27,863 bases of DNA, taken from positions 87,952-115,814 of the forward strand of contig WELB01000088.1 of NCBI GenBank assembly GCA_009602725.1, read 5' to 3'. Each line of letters opens with the position of its first letter. Position 1 is the stretch's first letter. Positions 22,055 to 27,863 of the stretch are shown one piece after another. The notes beneath the pieces were generated by a model. It ran no database searches, was not told the origin of the DNA, and saw nothing but the letters and a program-made list of their open reading frames with translations. The position numbers were made by a program, and so were the translations under genes. This DNA comes from Spirogloea muscicola (taxonomy: Eukaryota > Streptophyta > Zygnematophyceae > Spirogloeales > Spirogloeaceae).

Positions 22055-22245
22055 ACTTCCACGAGCCTAGCATCTCCGACCTGCGGCTGCTTAGCAGAGG
22101 TTACTGAGTGATTCGTAGCTCTTGTTTCTTTGTGTGCTTGTTTTTCTTAGCGCTTCCCCTGGCCCCCTTCTCGTACTCTGTTCATTCTTTTTTGGGCTGG
22201 CTTTTCCAGCCCCTATTCTCAATGGGCGAGCACTTTCTTTTTAGA
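22055..22245 (+). mobile_element. Retroelement 3' end, subfamily II, copy 2
   Basis: ORF end DLRLLSRGY-stop (about 22079-22105), the UTR block CGCTTCCCCTGGCCCCCTTC, the perfect hairpin GGGCTGG (22194-22200) / CCAGCCC (22206-22212), then TATTCTCAATGGGCGAGCAC and CTTTCTTTTT. It is nearly identical to 15690-15860. It abuts an opposite-strand copy at about 22243. Confidence 0.8.
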
Positions 22246-22430
22246 ACCCCCGGGTCAGCAGTAGGAAGTCAGATGAGCCGAGGGGAGGAAGAGCATCCCC
22301 GCTGCGCAAGCCAGAGGCTGCTGCGAGGGCGCGTCCAGCGCGGCGGTGCAAAGCAAGCGCTTGGGACCACTGTAGGGACGTAGACAAGCGCATGCGGTAG
22401 CAGGACACGAGAAGCAAAGGCACCGAGCCA
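22241..22430 (-). mobile_element. Retroelement coding 3' fragment, subfamily III
   Basis: A minus-strand frame encodes SCYRMRLSTSLQWSQALALH, RRAGRALAAASG and ends SSDFLLLTRGF-stop at 22241-22243. The same ending occurs at 27297-27340. Its 3' UTR is absent because the plus-strand copy ends at exactly this point, giving a tail-to-tail junction. Confidence 0.75.
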
Positions 22431-22960
22431 CCGGGAACCAGCTGAGGCTCGACCAGCTTTCAGCAGCCGCTTTCCTTTCAGGGCGCAGACTCTACCCCGC
22501 CCACCACACAGCCAGATAGAGGGAAAGACCCTGCCAGCCAGGTGGAGAAACCAGCCAGGTAGGTGCCCGCGGCCGCTTGGCGCGCACGCCCGCTCCAGCC
22601 CTGGTTCCCCCCCCCCCCCTTGCCGCCGCCGCCGCCGCCGCCTAGGCGCCCGCCTCGGCCCTCGGACGCGGCGGAGGCCCCGGCTCGCCTCGCTGGCTTC
22701 GATTTGCTCCACTGCGGCGCGGCGCGCCGGAAGCACCGTCTCCGTCTCCGAGCGCCTGCCGCAGCAGCGGCTGCCGCGCCGGAGCCGCCCCGGCCCGACG
22801 GCCAGCGCGCTTGGCGGCGCCGAACTGCGGTCGCCTGCGGCGCGCACAGCGATTCCTGGGGACCCCTCGCTCACCTCATGACGACCTGATGGCACAGTTG
22901 ACGGTCGCAGCCGGCAAGCCCGCCTGAGCGGCGGCAAGCACAGCGTGCGAGCCAGCGGGG
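22431..22960. other. GC-rich 5' flank of the esterase-like gene, with poly-C and CCG repeats
   Basis: A run of 13 C at about 22607-22619 is followed by (CCG)n at about 22621-22643. Long open frames on the minus strand here are composed of Arg/Pro/Ala runs and are compositional. This is presumably the promoter and 5' UTR of the gene starting at 22961. Confidence 0.4.
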
Positions 22961-24545
22961 ATGGGGCAGGCGGAGCTGCCGTGCCTGCGGCCGCTCCTCT
23001 GCCTCGCGCTCCTGTGCCTCAGCTGGGTTGCCAGCGACCTCCCGGCGGCGGGCCGCCATGCTGCCGCCGCAGGCGCTCGGCACTCCTGCGGAGCTCATGC
23101 GTGGCGCGACCATCGGCCGCACGGCCTGGAGGCCCAGCGCCAGGCAAGGGCGCGGCGCGGAGCCGTGAGGCAGGGCAGGCTGCAGCCGCGGAGGTCTCTG
23201 GCCGAGCAGGCCGAGGAACGCGGGCGCGTTCCCACGCGCCCGAGTCGGCGGTCGGCACCGGCGTTCAAGTGGGTCGGCCCCGTCAGGCACCGTGACGTTG
23301 CCTCGTTTCTGGGCAGCGACAACGCGAACACGAAGCACCGCAGCTTCGAGTTCATCCACACCGACGGCTCCCGTGTCTACAGCGCTGCCGACGTTGCGCT
23401 TGTGAGCACCATCCCTTTGTCACCAGCCCCACCACCGGGAGATTCGGATCGAGGGAGGACTGATCTTGTTGCCTGTTTGTGTCCACTGGCGGGAACCGGC
23501 TTGGTAGAGCCCATGAGCCAAACCAGGTCAAGGGAAGACTGAGAGCTGGGGCACTTGGTCAGGCCCAACGCACTGCTCTGAGCTGAGACGCTAGTCTGAG
23601 TGATCTTGGCGAAGCTCCCATGCAGTGCAGCTAGATGATGAGCTTGTCGGTCGAGTAACAGCTGCAGCAAAGTTCCTCAGTCGTTTCATGTCCCTCACTT
23701 TGTCAAGCCATCCTGCAGATGTGGGGATGAGTGCTTGACTAACAAGATTGCCATTCAATGCTCTGTCTAACTAATAACGGCACTGACGCACTCGCGTGCT
23801 TTCGCTTTTATTGCAGCTTTTCAGAGGTCTCAAGGTGGCGCTGATTGGAGACTCCTTGACGGCCCAAGTCTACAGGATGTTTGGCAGGTCCCTCCAAACC
23901 CTGGGTTACAGGAGTCTGATGGAGGGGCCCACACACAGGTAGGCCACGCCAACATCTCCATTGTCATGTCAGCTGTGCTCGGACACATGCTCGCTGCTGC
24001 CTCAGGCGACTGTGTTCATAAATGCTGTCCCAATGAGCCGTATGACAAGCTGGACAACGGATGACAGAGAACGCTTGGCACAGTAGGTCATCCTTCCTTC
24101 AAGGTCAAAGTCGTGTGGATTACACTGTTGAGTCATACACTGTTGAGTCAATGCATCTGTGGCACCTCGCTGTACTTATGTATGTGAAAGAGTCAATCAC
24201 AAAGCCCTGAGGTGACCAGGGGGCTGATGTTTGACAACATCACTTTGACTTCCGCAGCTGTGGAGAAACCAGATTCTTGAAGAGGAGGCTGAGCGTCGCA
24301 AGTTGTCAGTCCAGCCAGTCTTTTGGCAGATGGACATGCACGGCTTCCACCAAACGCATCTTGAGACACCCAGGCGCGACTGCACGCACTTTGCAAATGT
24401 TGTTGAGTGGTGGCTTCCTGTCATGGACTCACTCTACACGACTGCTGCAGCAGTTCTATGCGAGCAGGGCGTAGTTGCAGCTAAGCCTTGCTTGGACTTG
24501 GCCAGAAACCCCCCACCCAAACTTGACGTTCCAATTTTTTGGTGA
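22961..24545 (+). CDS. Secreted SGNH / PC-esterase-like protein, possibly frame-damaged
   Basis: SGNH-fold esterases related to PMR5/TBL/CAS1 proteins transfer or remove acetyl groups on cell-wall or surface glycans (family knowledge; substrate here unknown). Proposed exons are 22961-23401, 23817-23938, 24006-24082 and 24258-24545. Exon 1 begins with a signal peptide (LRPLLCLALLCLSWVASDL) and ends with KHRSFEFIHTDGSRVYSAAD. Exon 2 holds the nucleophile motif LKVALIGDSLTAQVYRMF (GDS). Exon 3 encodes TVFINAVPMSRMTSWTTDD. Exon 4 encodes VFWQMDMHGFHQTHLETP and RDCTHFANVVEWWLPVMDSL, where DCTH fits the catalytic Asp-x-x-His. Exons 1-2 join in phase, but 2-3 and 3-4 do not: the only open frame of exon 3 disagrees with both neighbours at the visible GT-AG sites. 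Either splice sites differ from my choice, the assembly has an indel, or the gene is decayed. The C-terminal limit (stop 24543-24545) is also uncertain. Confidence 0.6.
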
Positions 24546-24550
24546 TGATT

Positions 24551-24608
24551 GTTGGCAGCAGCACGAGTTGCCCACTGTGTGTGCTTGTCTGGCAGCACGA
24601 GTTGCCCG
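24551..24608 (+). repeat. Short direct duplication
   Basis: GGCAGCACGAGTTGCCC and an almost identical unit (GCAGCAGCACGAGTTGCCC) occur about 40 bases apart just after the esterase-like frame. The block leads directly into the alternating purine-pyrimidine tract. Confidence 0.6.
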
Positions 24609-24609
24609 A

Positions 24610-24808
24610 TGTGCCCGCCCATGCGCGTGCGCGCACGTACATGCGTGCATGTCTGTGTGTGTGCGTGTGTAGTCGCAAGCGCGCCTGGGCGTACCTGTCT
24701 ACGTGTGTTCTGCGTGCATGTGTGTGCGCGGGCCAGTGGCGATGTGCGCGTCTGTGTGGCCTATGCGTGCGTACGTGTGTGGGAGCGTGCATGCGTGCAT
24801 GACTGCAG
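24610..24808. repeat. TG/CG-rich alternating purine-pyrimidine tract
   Basis: Nearly 200 bases consist mostly of alternating GT, GC and CA steps (GTGTGTGTGCGTGTG, GCGTGCGTACGTGTG and GTGCATGCGTGCATG). Open frames here in five or six readings are compositional (Cys/Val/Arg and His/Thr/Arg). The sequence type favours Z-DNA and slippage. Confidence 0.75.
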
Positions 24809-25258
24809 GTACTCTATAGAGTTGACAATCTACAGACTTTGACAATTTGAAACTCTTTATATTCGACAATCTTAAACCCTACAAACTTCACAAACTTGAC
24901 TACTTTGATAATCGGAGAACGACAAAAGTAGCACCTCACTAATGAACATAGGATTGTATCGTGACTCAAAGTGGCAAATTACAAGCATCCAACAATGAAA
25001 ATTAGAGGGTGAAGGCCCCACCTTCTTCCATCTTCAGAGGTGCTAACGCCAGTCCTATTCTCAGCAAATAGCGGCGGTACTTTTGCGTGGACCAAAGCCT
25101 AAGCAGCTTAGGAGCAAGTTAATGTCGACGAAGCTTGCATCTGGTTGCTAGATGCTGGTGAACACATACATGGTAAATCTCTGTGGCGCCTACTCGCAGT
25201 CACCAGCCGCAGCTGACACAGCTGCACAGGTAGCGCACTGCTGGCATGTGGCTGCTGA
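24809..25258. other. AT-rich spacer with degenerate TTGACAAT units
   Basis: From 24820 to 24915 a loose motif (GTTGACAATCTACAG, CTTTGACAATTTGAAAC, TTCGACAATCTTAAACCC, CTTCACAAACTTGAC) recurs about every 17-25 bases, suggesting a decayed tandem repeat. The remainder shows nothing recognisable. Confidence 0.35.
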
Positions 25259-25264
25259 CTAGAA

Positions 25265-25460
25265 AGTCGCGATTTGGGAAGGACATATTGATGATGGCTG
25301 CGTCGGCATGAGGTACCCGGGCTTGCTGGGGACGATGAGTAGGCTCATGTGGAGCCTAAAGCTCGGCGACACAGACGCGTACCCCGAGCTGATCCAGCCC
25401 CGTGAGGAGCCGCCGTGGTCGACGGTCCCCGCCCACCGAGCGGCGGTGCCGCCACAACGG
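25265..25460 (+). other. Unassigned protein-like open frame
   Basis: After a possible acceptor (GCTGACTAG) the plus strand reads KVAIWEGHIDDGCVGMRYPG, then LLGTMSRLMWSLKLGDTDAY and PELIQPREEPPWSTVPAHR before it turns into Ala/Arg/Gly-rich sequence. The composition is protein-like and differs from the GC shadows around it. It could be an exon of an unrecognised gene or of the esterase-like gene. I do not recognise a family. Confidence 0.3.
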
Positions 25461-25683
25461 GCGCGTGCCGTTGCGGCAAGCTGGGCCTCGGCAGCGGGGT
25501 GGTCAACAGCCATGCTGGCGCAAGGGAGGGCTCTGCGGAGCCGCGGCGGCAGATCGTCCGCGGCCTCGGGCACGGGGCAGTGCCCGGCAGGGAGGGCTCG
25601 TCGCGCAGGGAGAAGGCGGTCTTTAGGGATCAGGATTCAAAGGGCGTTGGTGTAAAGTGGGGCTGCCGGGCTCTCCAGGATCA

Positions 25684-25740
25684 AAGCGGCTGCTGATATT
25701 AAAGAATCGGCTGTGAACTGCCAGCCAGATGCATACAGCG
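25684..25740 (-). mobile_element. Retroelement tail, subfamily III, copy 3
   Basis: On the minus strand: CTGTATGCATCTGGCTGGC, AGTTCACAGCCGATTC, then AATATCAGCAGCCGC. The hairpin is GGCTG (25709-25713) / CAGCC (25722-25726). Only the terminal segment is present. Confidence 0.65.
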
Positions 25741-26089
25741 GGGAGGCGGGGAGGCGGGAGCCCGGCGGCGGCTAGCCGTGCCTGCGCCCGGACGGGCGCG
25801 GCGAGGGGCCACCTGGCGCTTTCGCAAATCTCAGCGCACAGAAGTGCGCCGAGGCCCGCCTTGCGAGCGCCGGTGGTGGGCGCTCGCCGCCATTATGGCG
25901 GCAGCCCGCGCACGAGTGCGCGGTCGGAGGTGTGCTTTTCCTGGGCTGCGGTAGCTGAGATGGGGCGGCGGTGGCTGAGGTGGGCCAGCCCAAGAGATGT
26001 GACGAAGTGCCTGCGATGAAGCAGTGACAGGTGGGACAAATCCACCACTGGAAAGCGCGTGGGGCCCGCTTCAGAGAGAAGAGCCAAGC

Positions 26090-27180
26090 CCAAGCAGAGA
26101 AAGAAAGTGCTCGCCCTTGGAGGATAGGGGCTAAAAAAGCCAGCCCAAAAAAGAATGAACAAAGTACGAGAAGGGCGCCAGGGGAATCGCTAAGGAAAAC
26201 AAGCACACAAAGAAACAAAGCAGCTACGCATCACTCAGTAACCCCTGCTAAGCAGCCGCAGATCAGAGATGCTAGGATCCTGGAAAGGGGTCCCGTGGCC
26301 AGAGCCAGCAGCGAGGGCTCTGCCGGCACGAAGGTGCAGCACGCGGGCCATAGACCTCTGCAGCGAGACGGCCAGGCGCATACGGGACACTTGCGCCAGT
26401 GATCCGGCTGCAGGAAAGTCTACCGGCTCCCCATGGAAGCGACGGGCGATGGTGTGGCGGGCGAGCTGGGTGAGCAGCTCGAGCCACCGATCGCCCAGCG
26501 CCCCATGGGTGTCAATTGCCAATGGGAAGAACTCGTCTTCCCGCGGATGGTCGGCGTACTTGAGCTCTTTAGCCCGAGCGGCGCAGGCGACCGCATACCC
26601 AGCCTTGGTGGCACATTGGGCTGGGTGTGAGCGGTCGTATGCGTCGGTGGTCACCACGTCCAGGAGAAGACGTGGCCTGCCGGCCTGTGGGTCACACCAG
26701 GTCTACGCAACGGGCGTGGAGACCGTCGGCCCTTTCCTGGAGCGGCATGACGCCGGAGTGCTCCGCTGCCACCGAGATGCCAGCCTCCACCAGGATGCCA
26801 TGCATCGCATCGCGGAGGCGGTCGTGGGCCGCTGTCCGCTCGCCGCCGTGGGCGCAGCGCAGACCATGAGCGGCCAGCTCCCCAGACTCGGCCCCTCGCT
26901 CGCCGCATACACACGAACGCACACCCTGGAGACATGGAGGCGGCAGTCCCAGGAGCCGGTGGACGGCAGTGCGAAATACCTCATCGGGGATAGTGAGGGC
27001 GTCATTGATGGGGAGGGCCTGAAGCCACGCCGCTGCCCCCGGAGAGGAGGCCGATTGAAGTCACGCGCGCCCGCGTAGGTCGGCCTCGGGGAGCTGCAGC
27101 ACGGCGGTGGTGTAGGCGGCCTTGTCGACCACGGCCGCGAAGCGCGCTTGGACGCGCAGGTCAGCGGTGTGCGCGAGGTG
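26090..27180 (-). mobile_element. LINE-like retroelement 3' half with zinc-finger/endonuclease-like region
   Basis: Minus-strand coding, about 27060 down to 26235, reads SASSPGAAAWLQALPINDAL, IPDEVFRTAVHRLLGLP, then a Cys/His cluster (SCVCGE, HGLRCAHGGERTAAHDRLRD). After a TGA and a frameshift at about 26690 come RPRLLLDVVTTDAYDRSHPA, HPREDEFFPLAIDTHGALG, MRLAVSLQRSMARVL and DLRLLSRGY-stop. A Cys/His finger followed by a DVV/D motif after reverse transcriptase resembles the restriction-like endonuclease end of R2-type non-LTR elements; that class assignment is an inference. The 3' UTR is subfamily II and ends with the hairpin region at 26128-26146. The stop and frameshift mean this copy is dead. 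Confidence 0.75.
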
Positions 27181-27189
27181 CGCAAAAAG

Positions 27190-27863
27190 AAGAAAGCGGC
27201 TGCTGATGTGAAAGAATCGTCTGTGAAATGCCAGCCAGATGCATACAGGTGTTCATGACGGAGCCAAAGGCTAGGCAGACAGGGCGCCCTCAATACCCCC
27301 GTGTCAGCAGTAGGAAGTCAGATGAGCTGAGGAGGTGCGCAAAGGAGACCGCCAGGCCTGCCAGGTCCGGCTGCGCCGCGAGCAGCTATTGGTGGGCGGA
27401 GCGAAGCGACACCTGGAACGGCAGCGCGCCCATGTCGACCTCCACCACCGCCTGCTCCAGTGCACGCCGGCCGTGGACCATGAAGCGCTGGGCCACGGAA
27501 GCGGCCGTCTGCGCCCAGCTGCCGAGGTATGCAGCCCGGCAAGAACGGGCGAGCGGGCGCAGGCCGAGACCACCGTGTCTGAGGGGTAGCGCCGCCTGGT
27601 GGATAGCGGCTGGCGACTGGAGGAAGCCCTGATGGCGGACCAGGGCCGCCAAGCTCGCCACCATGCCTGCGTCGAAATCCGCGTACGCCGCCAACGCCCC
27701 TGGGGACGGCGGAGTGGCCCGCGTCAAGAAGAGAAGCTTCTCAAGTAGAAGGCGATGATGCTGAGAGGCCAGGTCACGGAGCCAAGGGGCCGGACAGGGC
27801 AGGACCTGATTGTTGTGATGCAAGTGGCCACTCCGGAGCCACTCCCAACGCCCCCCCCCCCCC
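27190..27863 (-). mobile_element. Retroelement with reverse-transcriptase C-terminal segment, subfamily III, runs off the edge
   Basis: From the right edge the minus strand is open to a stop near 27386: APWLRDLASQHHRLLLEKLL, SLAALVRHQGFLQSPAAIHQ, AALPLRHGGLGLRPLARSC, RAAYLGSWAQTAASVAQRF. The LPLRHGGLGLR block is typical of the region following the catalytic core of reverse transcriptase in non-LTR-like elements. Sequence between this and the C-terminal end (SSDFLLLTRGY-stop, 27297-27340) is deleted. The subfamily III 3' UTR lies at 27195-27296. The catalytic part would be beyond the window, and the edge is a poly-C run. Confidence 0.75.

Noticed and set aside
22269-22937. 222-codon minus-strand open frame
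   Set aside because: It is compositional (Arg/Pro/Gly) and crosses the poly-C and CCG repeats and the 5' flank of the opposite-strand gene.
24434-24842. Multiple open frames in the TG/CG tract
   Set aside because: Alternating repeats are open in most frames; the peptides are simple Cys/Val/Arg or His/Thr/Arg runs.

Overview
The window is nuclear DNA from a eukaryote, most likely a green alga (Chlorophyta, perhaps a trebouxiophyte). All recognisable genes are split by short GT-AG introns of roughly 80-380 bases. Two encode plastid-type proteins (2-Cys peroxiredoxin and a DWARF27-like carotenoid isomerase). An array resembling the plant/algal CCCTAAA telomere repeat lies inside the window. The species cannot be fixed from sequence alone. 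Both ends are poly-C runs and there are two single-base N positions (2625 and 8851), so this looks like a draft contig that stops in low-complexity sequence.

Layout. Positions 174-1774 (minus) hold a UBE2S/UBC22-type ubiquitin-conjugating enzyme. Across a 1.3-kb GC-rich divergent interval lies a plastid 2-Cys peroxiredoxin (3082-5339, plus). Facing it is a two-transmembrane apyrase/NTPDase (6251-8916, minus). Next come the last six exons of EPSP synthase of the shikimate pathway (9360-11211, minus). Its N-terminal exons are absent, and a 3' fragment of a LINE-like retroelement (about 11401-12110, plus) occupies the adjacent upstream position. A GPR1/FUN34/YaaH-family (acetate transporter type) membrane protein follows (about 13443-14758, minus).

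From 14.87 to 18.69 kb is a dense graveyard of retroelement 3' ends in both orientations, with an interstitial telomere-like array. A DWARF27 family gene (19188-20921, plus) stands between this and a second retroelement cluster (21.58-22.43 kb). A secreted SGNH/PC-esterase-like gene with conflicting exon phases (22961-24545, plus) is followed by a Z-DNA-prone alternating purine-pyrimidine tract. The last 2.2 kb is again retroelement on the minus strand, with reverse-transcriptase-derived coding sequence running off the right edge.

The host genes do not form a pathway; this is ordinary eukaryotic gene order. The most unusual material is (i) the retroelement families, whose 3' ends share a small GGCTG/CAGCC hairpin despite otherwise different tails, (ii) the EPSP synthase gene that lacks its first domain half next to a retroelement, and (iii) several gene-structure oddities, including a candidate 20-base microexon and an intron flanked by an 8-base direct repeat. 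All exon models were derived by eye from splice sites, reading phase and remembered family motifs; no alignment was run.
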